Origin: Oscillospiraceae bacterium
GTDB taxonomy: Bacteria > Bacillota > Clostridia > Oscillospirales > Acutalibacteraceae
Assembly: GCA_009784445.1 (NCBI GenBank)
Contig: WRBQ01000019.1
Location: 1 to 35,911, forward strand
Reading direction: 5' to 3'
DNA: 35,911 nucleotides
This document shows, in pieces, positions 5,810 through 14,250 of the stretch. Every line of letters starts with the position of its first letter. The first letter of the stretch is position 1. Made by a program: the position numbers and the translations under genes. The notes under the pieces were generated by a model. The model saw only the letters and a program-made list of their open reading frames with translations, was not told where the DNA came from and did no database searches.

Positions 5810-7825
5810 ATGCCCCGCAAACAATGGCTGCTGAATAAAAACCTCGCGGCACACCGCCAAGCCGCCGCCGCACTGGCGCAGGAACTTGAGCTGCCGGCCT
5901 TTGCCACCATGCTTGCGCTTGGCCGCGGCATGGCTGAGGACGAACTCCCCGGTTTTTTGGGGCTTGAGGATGAACCCCTCGTCAACCCCTACGATTTGCC
6001 GGACATGGACGATGCCGTGCAGCGCATTGAACTTGCTATCGCGCGCGGCGAGCACATCACTGTGTTTGGTGATTATGACGCAGACGGTGTGACGGCTACT
6101 GCCCTGTTGACGATGTATCTGCAAAGCCGCAGTGAGCATGTGACTTGGCACATCCCAGACCGCCAAGCCGAGGGCTATGGCCTGACCATGAGCACGATTG
6201 ATAAGCTGCACGAGCAAGGCACGCAGCTCATTGTGACGGTGGACAACGGCGTTTCTGCGATTCGCGAAATTACCCATGCCAAGGCGCTGGGGATTGATAC
6301 TGTCATCACTGACCACCACCAATGTGGCGACGAACTGCCCGTCTGTTGTGCTGTGGTCAACCCCCACCGGCACGACTGCGACCTGCTCTTTAAAGATTAC
6401 ACCGGCGTGGCCGTGGCCTTTTTGCTCGTCTGCGCGCTTGAAGGCAGCGAGCCCGAAGAACTGCTGCCCAACTACGCCGAACTGGTTGCGCTGGGCACCA
6501 TCGCCGATGTTGCTCCCCTGCTGGGCGATAACCGCATTTTCGCCCGCGCAGGCATTGAGATGCTCAATGATAACCCGGGCTTGCCTTTTGCCGCTTTGCT
6601 GCGGGTAGCCAATGCGCAGCGCAAGCCCTATGGTACGTCGGCGTTTTCGTTTATGCTTGCGCCGCGTATCAACGCTGCAGGGCGCATGGGTTTGGCTAAT
6701 GAAGCACTTGAACTTCTGCTTTGCCTTGATGAATCCCGAGCAGAAACCCTTGCACAAAAACTAGACGTGTATAACCAAGATCGGCAGCTGGTGGAACAAG
6801 AGATTTTCGCGCAGGCCACCGCATGGCTAGAGGCTAACCCCGCCCAGCAGCACGATCGTGTGCTGGTATTTGCCGGTGAAGGCTGGCACGAGGGCGTGGT
6901 GGGCATTGTGGCTGCGCGGCTGATGGAACGCTGCGGCAAGCCAGTGTTGATGATTACGCTCAACGGCGAGCAAGCCAAGGGCAGCGGCCGCAGCATACCC
7001 GGTTTTCACCTGTTTCATGCGCTGCAAAACTCGGCGCATCTCATGCAAAAATTCGGCGGACACGAGCTTGCCGCAGGATTTTCTCTGCCAGCTTGTGAGG
7101 TTAATCGGCTGCGCGAGGAAATCAATGCTTATGCGGCAAAACAGACCATGCCCTTCCCTGCCCAGCATGTGGACTGCAAGCTAAAGCCCGCGCATCTCAC
7201 CACTGACTTGGCCGACGAACTTGCTTTGCTGGAGCCATTTGGTCAAGGCAACCCGCAGCCGGTGTTCGCTTTGCCTAAGATGGTTCTGCTTGCCGCCACC
7301 CCCGTGGGCGAGGGCAAGCACCTGCGTCTAACACTTGAGCAAAGCGGCACAAAAATCACCGTGATGGCTTTTCGCACGACTATCGAAGACTTTGCCTTCG
7401 CCGCTGGCGATGTGCTGGATTTGGCCGTGACGCTCGAAGCCAACGAGTTTCGTGGCCAGCGCGATGTGTCGCTGATTTTGAAGAATGCGAAGTTCAGCCT
7501 GCTGCCCAATGATGCGCTACTGCAAGCACAGCGCACAGTTGAACAAATGCTGCGCCGCGAGCCGGTGCAAGTTGCTTGCCCCACCCGCGAAGACGGTGCT
7601 GTGATATTCCGCCTGTTGAAGGCTGCGCAAAAGCCCGTGGCCATTGAGCGTATTCTATTGCAGGCGCAGCCAGAAGATTTTGCCAAACTGTGGCTGGCCG
7701 CCGAAGTACTGCGCGAGCTTGGCCTTGCCGCAAGCGACGCCCAAGGGCGCTACAGCCTTGTGCCATGCAGCGAAAAAACACCGTGGGAGCAAGCGGCGTT
7801 GGTGCGGTTTTTACTGGGAGTTTAA
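5810..7825 (+). CDS. recJ: Single-stranded-DNA-specific 5'-3' exonuclease RecJ
   Basis: A 671-residue RecJ. The DHH phosphoesterase core has VFGDYDADGVTA (Asp88 region, motif I), DHH at 168-170 (motif III) and GRMGLANEALELLL; the DHHA1 domain carries GxGRSIPGFHL and FGGHELAAGFSL, followed by an OB-like domain with LEPFGQGNPQPVF. It degrades 5'-ended single strands in recombination and repair, in the cytoplasm with divalent metal. The frame extends 39 codons upstream, but ATG 5810 has an AAGGAGA SD (5798-5804) and MPRKQWLLN is a normal RecJ start. The upstream codons overlap the promoter of the opposite-strand peptide. Its own promoter is not clear; a TATAAT at the end of tgt lacks a good -35. 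Confidence 0.95.
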   Translation: MPRKQWLLNKNLAAHRQAAAALAQELELPAFATMLALGRGMAEDELPGFLGLEDEPLVNPYDLPDMDDAVQRIELAIARGEHITVFGDYDADGVTATALLTMYLQSRSEHVTWHIPDRQAEGYGLTMSTIDKLHEQGTQLIVTVDNGVSAIREITHAKALGIDTVITDHHQCGDELPVCCAVVNPHRHDCDLLFKDYTGVAVAFLLVCALEGSEPEELLPNYAELVALGTIADVAPLLGDNRIFARAGIEMLNDNPGLPFAALLRVANAQRKPYGTSAFSFMLAPRINAAGRMGLANEALELLLCLDESRAETLAQKLDVYNQDRQLVEQEIFAQATAWLEANPAQQHDRVLVFAGEGWHEGVVGIVAARLMERCGKPVLMITLNGEQAKGSGRSIPGFHLFHALQNSAHLMQKFGGHELAAGFSLPACEVNRLREEINAYAAKQTMPFPAQHVDCKLKPAHLTTDLADELALLEPFGQGNPQPVFALPKMVLLAATPVGEGKHLRLTLEQSGTKITVMAFRTTIEDFAFAAGDVLDLAVTLEANEFRGQRDVSLILKNAKFSLLPNDALLQAQRTVEQMLRREPVQVACPTREDGAVIFRLLKAAQKPVAIERILLQAQPEDFAKLWLAAEVLRELGLAASDAQGRYSLVPCSEKTPWEQAALVRFLLGV

Positions 7826-8030
7826 CACCCCCTGCGCCTATGGCGCTTTCCCCCTCTGAAGAGGGGGATTACAACCCGTCTGCACAGCGTTAAGTTGGTC
7901 GATCACGTAGTTAGTTCAGCGCAGTGCGCTGGTGATCCCCCTCTTCAGAGGGGGAAGGCTGCAAAGCAGCCAGGGGGTGTTCGCGCGCGTCGCAATCCCC
8001 GCTAGTTAAATTTTTACTGGGAGCTTAACA
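7808..8030 (+). mobile_element. MITE-like nested inverted-repeat insertion between recJ and the radical SAM gene
   Basis: Inverted arms at about 7824-7870 and 7935-7982 share CACCCCCTG, then a small hairpin (GCGCCTATGGCGC in the left arm, GGCTGCAAAGCAGCC in the right) and CCCCCTCTGAAGAGGGGGAT. The hairpins are nested in the arms. Outside the arms a 20-bp direct duplication with one mismatch occurs at 7808-7827 and 8011-8030 (TTTTTACTGGGAG, then T or C, then TTAACA). The left copy is the end of recJ including its stop; the right copy contains the SD and the A of the next ATG. No transposase is encoded, so it would be non-autonomous. Alternatively it is a stable RNA or terminator structure. Confidence 0.7.
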
Positions 8031-9814
8031 TGAATCACTTAGCACTAAGCACTAAGCATTTAGCACTAGTGCAAAAACCCGGCCGCTACACCGGCGGCGA
8101 ACCCGGCAGCGTGATGAAGAATCCCGCTGAGGTTGCGCTGCGCATGGCCTTTTGCTTCCCCGATACATACGAAATTGGTATGTCGCACTTGGGTTTGAAG
8201 ATACTTTATGGCTTGGCTAACGCGCGTGAAGACTGCTGGTGCGAGCGTGCCTTTGCCCCGTGGATAGACATGGAGGCTGAAATGCGCCGCACAGGCCTGC
8301 CGCTGTATGCCCTGGAGAGCGGCGACCCACTGCGTGATTTCGACTTATTGGGCTTTACGCTGCAATACGAACTTTGCTACAGCAATGTACTCAACATGCT
8401 TGATTTGGCAGGGTTGCCGTTGCGTTCTGCCGAGCGCGATGACAGCCATCCCATCATCATCGCAGGCGGACCCTGCACTTGCAACCCCGCTCCCCTTGCG
8501 CCGTTTATTGATCTGTTCGTGATTGGCGAGGGCGAAGAAGTGCTGGGTGAGCTGTTGGATTTGCTGGCAATATATAAAGGACGCCGGGGCGAGTTTTTGC
8601 AGGCCGCCGCGCAGCTTGAGGGCTGCTACGTGCCCAGTGTGTCGCAAGGCGTGGTGAAAAAACGCATTGTGCAGAATCTGAACAACAGCTATTTTCCTGA
8701 AACCTTCCCGGTGCCGTTGATTGAAACCGTGCATGACCGCACGGTGGGCGAGGTGTTTCGCGGCTGCATACGCGGCTGCCGGTTTTGCCAAGCGGGGTTC
8801 ATTACCCGCCCGGTGCGCGAGAAATCGCCCGATGTGGTGAGTGAACAATGCCGCATGGTTACTGAAAACACGGGCTATGACGAAGTGTCGCTGTGTTCGC
8901 TGAGCACCAGTGATTACACTCAGCTGCCTGCGCTGCTGGATAGCCTGCTGGACTGGACCAGCGAGCAGAAAGTCAACGTGGCAGCACCCAGCCTGCGTGC
9001 CGATGAATTCCCCGAGCATTTGATTGAGCGCCTAGCCAAGCTGCGCCGCAGCGGCTTGACCTTCGCGCCTGAAGCCGGTACGCAGCGCCTGCGCGATGTC
9101 ATCAACAAGAACATTACGCAAGCTCAGATGCTTGAAACAGCCACGCGCGCGTTTTCTGCTGGATGGACGCAGATTAAGCTGTACTTTATGCTTGGGCTGC
9201 CCACTGAGACTGATGAAGATATCCAAGGCATTGCTGCATTAGCGCAAGCCATTGTGGAGGCGTTTTACGCCAACCCGAACAAGCCTGCTGGCAAAGGTGT
9301 AACCGTGACGGTGAGTGCCTCGAACTTTGTGCCCAAGCCGCACACGCCCTTCCAATGGGAGGCGCAGGCCAATGGCGAGGAGATTCGCCGCAAGCAGCAG
9401 CTGCTGCGTGACAGCGTGAAGAGCAAGAAAATCAGCGTGAAAGTGCATGGCTGCGAAGCCAGCCTGCTGGAGGGCGTGTTTGCTCGCGGTGATGAAAAAC
9501 TTGCGGATGTACTGGAAGCTGCGTGGACTGCCGGTGCACGTTTTGACGGCTGGGATGAACAGTTCAACCCGCAGTTGTGGCGCGATTGCTTTGCCCAGCT
9601 GGGCGTTAACCCGGATGATTATCTGCAAGCGCGTGATGTGAACGCCCCCCTGCCCTGGGATAACTTGGACTATGGTGTATCGCGCAAATTCCTGCTGCGT
9701 GAACGTGAGCAGGCCTATGCTGTGCAAACTACGCCACATTGCCGCGAAAAATGTGCGGGCTGCGGCCACCTGCGGTGGGGCTCGGCCGCTTCGCTGTGCA
9801 CGACTCAAGGTTGA
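8030..9814 (+). CDS. B12-binding-type radical SAM protein (TIGR03960-like)
   Basis: 594 residues. The N-terminal part (about 20-230) resembles a cobalamin-binding-like domain (FCFPDTYEIGMSHLGLKILY, IIIAGGPCTCNPAPLAPFID, GEGEEVLGELL). The radical SAM core starts with RGCIRGCRFCQ, where Cys246, Cys250 and Cys253 bind the 4Fe-4S cluster. FAPEAGTQRLRDVINKN and the C-terminal CREKCAGCG pair are typical of the TIGR03960 family, whose substrate is not established; relatives often sit beside ribosome or tRNA genes. ATG 8030 is preceded by TGGGAG, part of the duplicated recJ end. The last dozen or so residues after CAGCGH are encoded by an intergenic repeat (9763-9800), so the natural C-terminus has been replaced or extended. 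It is 26 bp from the next gene and probably co-transcribed with it. Confidence 0.9.
   Translation: MNHLALSTKHLALVQKPGRYTGGEPGSVMKNPAEVALRMAFCFPDTYEIGMSHLGLKILYGLANAREDCWCERAFAPWIDMEAEMRRTGLPLYALESGDPLRDFDLLGFTLQYELCYSNVLNMLDLAGLPLRSAERDDSHPIIIAGGPCTCNPAPLAPFIDLFVIGEGEEVLGELLDLLAIYKGRRGEFLQAAAQLEGCYVPSVSQGVVKKRIVQNLNNSYFPETFPVPLIETVHDRTVGEVFRGCIRGCRFCQAGFITRPVREKSPDVVSEQCRMVTENTGYDEVSLCSLSTSDYTQLPALLDSLLDWTSEQKVNVAAPSLRADEFPEHLIERLAKLRRSGLTFAPEAGTQRLRDVINKNITQAQMLETATRAFSAGWTQIKLYFMLGLPTETDEDIQGIAALAQAIVEAFYANPNKPAGKGVTVTVSASNFVPKPHTPFQWEAQANGEEIRRKQQLLRDSVKSKKISVKVHGCEASLLEGVFARGDEKLADVLEAAWTAGARFDGWDEQFNPQLWRDCFAQLGVNPDDYLQARDVNAPLPWDNLDYGVSRKFLLREREQAYAVQTTPHCREKCAGCGHLRWGSAASLCTTQG
9763..9800 (-). 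repeat. CGAAGCG / CACCGCAGGTG repeat overlapping the radical SAM gene end
   Basis: Plus-strand sequence GGCCACCTGCGGTGGGG, CTCGGCCGCTTCGCTGTG, which is the inverse of the module at 5571-5646. It is read in frame as the C-terminal residues of the upstream gene. Confidence 0.8.
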
Positions 9815-9839
9815 TTAAGAATTATAAAGGAGTTTCTTA

Positions 9840-11642
9840 TTGAATATACCGCAACACATTGCGTATGTAGATGTGCAAACGATCGAAAAAGGCTGGTCGG
9901 ATGACAAAAAATATCGCCTGACTACAGCAGATGGAAAACAATTGCTGTTGCGTATATCCGCATTTGCTGAGCATGACCGTAAGCAGGCGGAGTTCAACAT
10001 GATGGCACGTGCACACGAGCATGGTGTTTGCACAGCGCAGCCCATCGAATTCGGTTTGTGCGATGATGGCCAGCAGGTTTATCAGCTGTGCACTTGGCTG
10101 CCCGGCGAGGATGTGCAAGCAGCCATGATGCATATGAGCGAGCCGGAGCAGTACGCTGTTGGCGTTAAGGCGGGTGAGTTGCTGTGCCAACTGCACGCGC
10201 TGCCCGCTCCCAAAGATGTCGAACCGTGGAATAGCTGGTTCTTTGGCAAAGTGCAAGACCGGTTGGCGTTTTATCAAACCCATCCTATTCAATCATTCGG
10301 CGGGGATATCGTCGCACGATTTTTGCAGGAAAACAAGGCTTGGCTGAACAACAGGCCGCAGTGCCTATCGCATGGCGATTTTAACCAAACTAATCTCATT
10401 GTGCAGCCAAGTGGTCAAGTGGGCGTGATTGACTTCAACGCCTACAACAAAGATCACGGCGACCCTTGGTGGGAATTTGACCCCGTGAATTGGGGTGGCG
10501 AGGTCAACGCGCACTACAACAGCGGGCTGCTCAATGGCTACTTTGCTGGCAAGCCGCCGCAGGAGTTTTTCCGTTTGTTCGCCTATTACAATGCTTATTG
10601 TGCGCTGGCGGCTTTGTGTGATTCATCGCAACACCACCAAGGCACGCCCGACGAAGGCCGCCGCCACCTAGAAAATATATTGGGCTGGCATGATGATTTC
10701 ACGCGGGTGACGCCATCATGGTATCTCGAAAGGGCTAAGCATGAACAAAAGCTGGGTAGCATTCACGTGCTGAACATCGGCTGGGAAGATGCCATCGTCC
10801 TCGAAAGTGATGGACACTACGCCTTAGTGGATGCGGGCGAACCCGGGCGCGGCGCATATATCGTGGATTATTTGCAGCGGCTGACAGGCAACGCTGCTGT
10901 GCACTTAGATTTCATCATTGGCACGCACGCTCATGTGGACCACATGGGCGGCTTTCCGTTTTTGCTCAACCACCCCAGCATCACCGTTGGGCAAGCTTTT
11001 GCGAAGCACGAACCCAACCCAGACTTGGCCGACGAAATTGACCGGGGGCATTACCAAAACTTCCTCACGGGCTGTGCGAGCAGAGGCGTTGAAGTCACGC
11101 AGCACGGTTTGGATAATATTGTGCTTATACTGGGCAACATGACGGTTACGCTGCTCAATGGTGCGCCGCTGACGGGTTGCTCCACCAACCAAGATTCGCT
11201 GTGCCAGCTGGTTCAAGCAGGTGGGTTTAAGGCATTGCTTGCCGCAGATATGACAGGTGCCGCCAACGAGCTTGCCATGTGCCAGCAAATTAACAGCACG
11301 ATTGATTTGCTGAAAATCGGTCACCATGGCATGGGTGATTCCACAGGCAGGGCGTTTGTGAAAAAGCTGCGCCCAAGCGTTGCGGTTTATACAAACGGCA
11401 ACAGCTGGCAGACGGAGTCGCACGATGTGACGCTGGGCGTGAAGAAGGGTTTGAGCGGCTATCGCAACCTGCAAAAAGTTGGAACAGCGCAATATGTAAC
11501 GACGGACAACGGCGGCATTGTGGCTGTGATTGGTGACGATGGCGTGGAATATTATGCCATCAAAGAATTCACCAAGAATGGCGATGTTTCAATCTATGAG
11601 CGGCGTGAGGAAATTGTCTTGCGGCAAATCACTCCGCCCTAA
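9840..11642 (+). CDS. Fusion of an aminoglycoside-phosphotransferase-like kinase and a ComEC-type metallo-beta-lactamase domain
   Basis: 600 residues in one uninterrupted frame. Residues about 1-290 form an APH/choline-kinase-like domain: nucleotide-lobe start, catalytic loop SHGDFNQTNL (His178, Gly179, Asp180, Asn185 region) and metal-binding VIDFNAYNKDHGDPWWE (Asp198). Residues about 310-600 form a metallo-beta-lactamase domain of the ComEC-like type: LNIGWEDAIVLE, VDAGEPGRG, THAHVDHMGG (His363, His365, Asp367, His368), LLAADMTG (Asp470) and KIGHHGMGDSTG (His495/496). Metal ligands and the kinase catalytic residues are all present, so both halves may be active. The start is TTG 9840, with AAAGGAG (9826-9832) 7 nt upstream. 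A small phosphorylated metabolite or nucleotide may be handled by both domains, but the substrate is unknown. Its stop overlaps by 4 bp the stop of the convergent gene. Confidence 0.88.
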   Translation: MNIPQHIAYVDVQTIEKGWSDDKKYRLTTADGKQLLLRISAFAEHDRKQAEFNMMARAHEHGVCTAQPIEFGLCDDGQQVYQLCTWLPGEDVQAAMMHMSEPEQYAVGVKAGELLCQLHALPAPKDVEPWNSWFFGKVQDRLAFYQTHPIQSFGGDIVARFLQENKAWLNNRPQCLSHGDFNQTNLIVQPSGQVGVIDFNAYNKDHGDPWWEFDPVNWGGEVNAHYNSGLLNGYFAGKPPQEFFRLFAYYNAYCALAALCDSSQHHQGTPDEGRRHLENILGWHDDFTRVTPSWYLERAKHEQKLGSIHVLNIGWEDAIVLESDGHYALVDAGEPGRGAYIVDYLQRLTGNAAVHLDFIIGTHAHVDHMGGFPFLLNHPSITVGQAFAKHEPNPDLADEIDRGHYQNFLTGCASRGVEVTQHGLDNIVLILGNMTVTLLNGAPLTGCSTNQDSLCQLVQAGGFKALLAADMTGAANELAMCQQINSTIDLLKIGHHGMGDSTGRAFVKKLRPSVAVYTNGNSWQTESHDVTLGVKKGLSGYRNLQKVGTAQYVTTDNGGIVAVIGDDGVEYYAIKEFTKNGDVSIYERREEIVLRQITPP

Positions 11643-11935
11643 CCACTGCTCTGTGCAGCATAGGCCATCAATAACCAAGCGCCCAGCGGTGCAGGAGCGT
11701 GCCGCGCCAAGCGCAGCCAAGGGCTAATGCGCGGCAGCACATGCAGCACTTCGCCGGTTTGGAAAGTCATCACCTGCGTGTCCATGGAAAAAGCAACTTG
11801 CTGCCCGGCTTGACCAAAGGTCAGCAGGCGGCTATTGTTGCGCACCACCGTGGCGGCACCCAGCGCGGCGGTGAGGCATAGCAGAATTAAACAGGTGGCG
11901 GCGAAGTGTTTGAGCAGCTTTAATGTTTCAGTCAT
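11639..11935 (-). CDS. Small membrane protein in the yqxA position
   Basis: 98 residues from ATG 11935. It begins MTETLKLLKHFAATCLILLC and has a hydrophobic segment at about 8-30, a polar middle with RNNSRLLTFGQAGQQVAF, and a second weakly hydrophobic stretch at about 78-93 (PLGAWLLMAYAA). It lies directly after spoIIP on the same strand. In Bacillus the order is gpr-spoIIP-yqxA, where yqxA also encodes a small membrane protein, so this may be its counterpart; I cannot confirm homology by eye. There is no good SD at this ATG. The longer frame up to 12142 reads through repeat sequence and is unlikely to be coding. Its TAG overlaps the stop of the plus-strand fusion gene. Confidence 0.6.
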   Translation of the reverse strand: MTETLKLLKHFAATCLILLCLTAALGAATVVRNNSRLLTFGQAGQQVAFSMDTQVMTFQTGEVLHVLPRISPWLRLARHAPAPLGAWLLMAYAAQSSG

Positions 11936-11983
11936 GGGAATAGTATGCCCGGTGTGGATGAAAATCTTCCCGGGATTTTTCCC

Positions 11984-12100
11984 CTGCGGGGGAGCTCGGT
12001 CGCTTCGCTGTGGCCTCCCCCACCGCCCTGCGGGGCACCTCCCCCAAGGGTGTTCTTTTTTTGCAAAAAAAGAACCAAAAAAACCTAGCCGCTTCGCGCC
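11984..12100 (-). repeat. Composite repeat (GC-rich module plus AT palindrome, copy 2)
   Basis: Plus strand 11984-12050 holds GGGGGAGCTCGGTCGCTTCG, CTGTGGCCTCCCCCACCGCC, CTGCGGGGCACCTCCCCC, with several self-complementary GGGGGAG/CTCCCCC blocks. It is followed by the 24-bp palindrome (12052-12075), then CAAAAAAACCTAGCCGCTTCGCG. It fills the 213-bp gap between spoIIP and the small membrane gene. This copy lacks the terminal AAAGGA. Confidence 0.8.
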
Positions 12101-12148
12101 GGACCACTTATGATAAGTTAAAAAAACAAGCCCCTGCAACACTTCGCG

Positions 12149-13249
12149 TCACTTCACGTAATTTTCCAGCAGGAAGGCAGCGAGGGTTTCGCCAAAGATT
12201 CTGCCAGCTAGGACGGCCTCTTGCACGGTGTTGGCGTCGGTGCCGATTTCGAAAAACAGCGCGTAGGGTGCGACGTCCATGTTGAAGCGGCGTGGCGTGA
12301 ACCACAGTGGCTTCATAATGCCGGGATAGCGTTGCTGCGCAAACACATGCAGTTGTGATGCTAGGGCTAGGTTGGTTTCCCAGTTGGGGAAGTCGCCGAT
12401 GTTGCCTTCTTGCGCGCCGGCAAGCAGCATGACCTGTGCAACTTGCTGGCCCATGATGTTTGCCACGGGCTTGATGCGGTCGCCGTTGGCGCGGTGGATG
12501 GCATCCCGGTGCACGTCAATGGTCAGTTGGATGGAGGGATAGCGTGCCAGCCAGTATTGAATGGCCAGCCGCGAGCGGTCATAGGCACCGGCAAAGGGGA
12601 TGTCGAACACCGTGGTGTCGTGAATGACGTTGAAGCCTGCACTGCGCAGCATGCCCACAATCTCCTCGCCCACGCGCACGATGTTGCGGTTGTAATCGGC
12701 CGTGCGGGAGTCCCAGTTGGCGGCGTACCATGGGCGGTCGATGATCTCAAAGCCTTCGGTGGTGTGGGTGTGATAGATCAATATGCTGGGCAAAGTAGGG
12801 TCGATTTGCAGGCAAAGCTGCTGTGCTAAGTCTTGCGAAATGTCGCGCTGGCGCTGTGTGGCGGTGAGGTTATACACTGCGAGGTCGCCCCAAACTTGGT
12901 TTGCGCTGCGGTTGGTGAAATGCCGCGGCACAATGTTGCCGGCGGGCACTTGGTCGGCGAATTCGTACTGCGCCTCTTCCATCAATAGCAGGATATCCGT
13001 AGGGGTGGCCATGAGGTCGATTTCACCCGGTGGCACAACGGGGCGGCGCGGCGGTTGCGGCCGTGGGCGTGGTATGTAGCGTGCATCGGCAGGCAAATCG
13101 CTCATATCTTGCAGCAGCGCAACTGCCCCTTGCGGCAACTCAATGCCTGCGCTAACCATCGCGGCGCTTTGCAGCAGGCTATCGCCCGCCAGCAGGCTAA
13201 CGGCAACCACCAGCACCATGGCAATGCCAATGAGCTTGTTTCGGTTCAT
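12149..13249 (-). CDS. spoIIP: Stage II sporulation protein P (spore peptidoglycan hydrolase)
   Basis: 366 residues with an N-terminal membrane anchor (about 5-25), a proline-rich linker (RPRPQPPRRPVVPP) and the SpoIIP catalytic domain: LIYHTHTTEGF, the IVRVGEEI region and TIDVHRDAI, with a C-terminal LFFEIGTDANTVQEA. SpoIIP is the amidase/endopeptidase of the SpoIIDMP complex that thins septal peptidoglycan and drives engulfment in the mother cell. ATG 13249 has AGGAG 5 nt upstream; the upstream in-frame ATG at 13279 has no such support. It follows gpr on the same strand, as in many spore formers, with a repeat in between. Confidence 0.94.
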   Translation of the reverse strand: MNRNKLIGIAMVLVVAVSLLAGDSLLQSAAMVSAGIELPQGAVALLQDMSDLPADARYIPRPRPQPPRRPVVPPGEIDLMATPTDILLLMEEAQYEFADQVPAGNIVPRHFTNRSANQVWGDLAVYNLTATQRQRDISQDLAQQLCLQIDPTLPSILIYHTHTTEGFEIIDRPWYAANWDSRTADYNRNIVRVGEEIVGMLRSAGFNVIHDTTVFDIPFAGAYDRSRLAIQYWLARYPSIQLTIDVHRDAIHRANGDRIKPVANIMGQQVAQVMLLAGAQEGNIGDFPNWETNLALASQLHVFAQQRYPGIMKPLWFTPRRFNMDVAPYALFFEIGTDANTVQEAVLAGRIFGETLAAFLLENYVK

Positions 13250-13351
13250 ATGTGCTCCTAGTGGATAGTGGACAGACAATGTCCCTTTGCATGATTATTC
13301 GCGATGAGCGTATCCTATGCCTGCTGAGGCGAGTGGGATGGAGAAGCCGTT

Positions 13352-13373
13352 GCGGCGTAATCGCCGCCCCTAC
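13352..13373 (-). repeat. REP-like palindrome, copy 3 (degenerate foot of stem)
   Basis: Stem GCGGCG (13352-13357), loop TAAT, stem CGCCGC (13362-13367), then CC and CTAC (13370-13373). The outer two stem pairs are lost on the left side. It lies in the gpr-spoIIP gap (13250-13392), which otherwise holds only the spoIIP SD. Confidence 0.75.
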
Positions 13374-13392
13374 CCGGGTTTGCTGCAAACAA

Positions 13393-14250
13393 TTACTCCA
13401 CTAATGCTAAAAAATCTTCTACGCTTAGGTGCGGCTGCAGTGCTCGGTTGATGGCCATGCTGCAAAGTTTGGCTGCGCGCTGCACCAGCAGGTCAATCTC
13501 ACGCGGGGTGACCATCATGGTTTTGCAGCGTTGCGCATCATTTGGCTGGCAGTCGCTGAGTTCGCTGACGAGGGTGGCGGCATCCACCACGGTGGGCACA
13601 CCCAAGGCAATCACTGGCACGCCCAGCGCGCTTTCGCAAATCTGCTGGCGCGCGTTGCCCACACCCGAACCCGGCACGATGCCCGCGTTGCTCATTTGCA
13701 CGGTGCAGCCCAGACGGCTCAAACTGCGTGCCGCAAGGGCGTCCGCCGCAATGACAGCGGCAGGCTGGAGTGCTTGCACCGCAGCGGCGATCAGTTCGCT
13801 GCTTTCCATGCCGGTGCGGCCCAGTACCCCGGGGGTGAGTGTGCTCACTGGGCGTAGCTTGCCTAAGCCCGCACTTTTGGCCAGCTCGGCGGCAATGTGG
13901 CGTGTTGCCAAAACTTGCTGGCAGCACAACGGGCCAAGAGCATCAGGTGTCATGCTGTGGTTGCCCAAGCCTGCCACTAGCACCGTGCCCTGTTTGGGCA
14001 ACAGGCGATGCAGTTCCTCGGCAATGCAATGCATGGCCGCGCCGTACACATCAGCGTAGTCGCCTAGCGGCGGCAACTCCACAGTGACATAATGCCCCAC
14101 GGGCTTTCCTAGCGCCCGCGCGCCTTGCTCGTTTTGCACATGCAGGCGAGTGAGACGAAACTCGCCGTGGTCGTCTTCGTGGCAGTGCACGCCAGGTAGT
14201 TTTTGGTTAATATCCATGCATTCTAAGGCTAAATCGCTGCGAAAATTCAT
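13393..14250 (-). CDS. gpr: Germination protease GPR
   Basis: 285 residues. GPR is the aspartic-type endopeptidase that degrades small acid-soluble spore proteins at germination. Family landmarks: SDLALE near the N-terminus (5-10), which resembles the self-cleavage site of the zymogen; VLVAGLGNHSMTPDALGP; TLTPGVLGRTGMES; AADALAARSLSRLGCTVQMS; PGSGVGNARQQ; LGVPVIALGVPTVVDA; and MMVTPREID near the end. It is shorter than Bacillus GPR (about 370) because a large segment between VVDA and MMVTP is missing, and the usual SDTGI reads SNAGI here. ATG 14250 has AGGAGG 7 nt upstream; the open frame to 14448 has no such support. No convincing forespore sigma-factor promoter was found. Confidence 0.94.
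   Translation of the reverse strand: MNFRSDLALECMDINQKLPGVHCHEDDHGEFRLTRLHVQNEQGARALGKPVGHYVTVELPPLGDYADVYGAAMHCIAEELHRLLPKQGTVLVAGLGNHSMTPDALGPLCCQQVLATRHIAAELAKSAGLGKLRPVSTLTPGVLGRTGMESSELIAAAVQALQPAAVIAADALAARSLSRLGCTVQMSNAGIVPGSGVGNARQQICESALGVPVIALGVPTVVDAATLVSELSDCQPNDAQRCKTMMVTPREIDLLVQRAAKLCSMAINRALQPHLSVEDFLALVE

Noticed and set aside
5783-6757. Long minus-strand open frame of 324 codons inside recJ
   Set aside because: It is a GC-driven shadow antisense to recJ, with no SD and no recognisable domain.
11936-12142. N-terminal extension of the small membrane protein
   Set aside because: The extra 69 codons run through repeat sequence; MTETLKLL followed by a hydrophobic helix is a more natural start.
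12100-12143. Peptides such as VLFLQKKNQKNL at the ends of several open frames (for example near 1340, 12060, 24680 and 30970)
   Set aside because: They are translations of the AT-palindrome repeat in various frames, not conserved protein segments.
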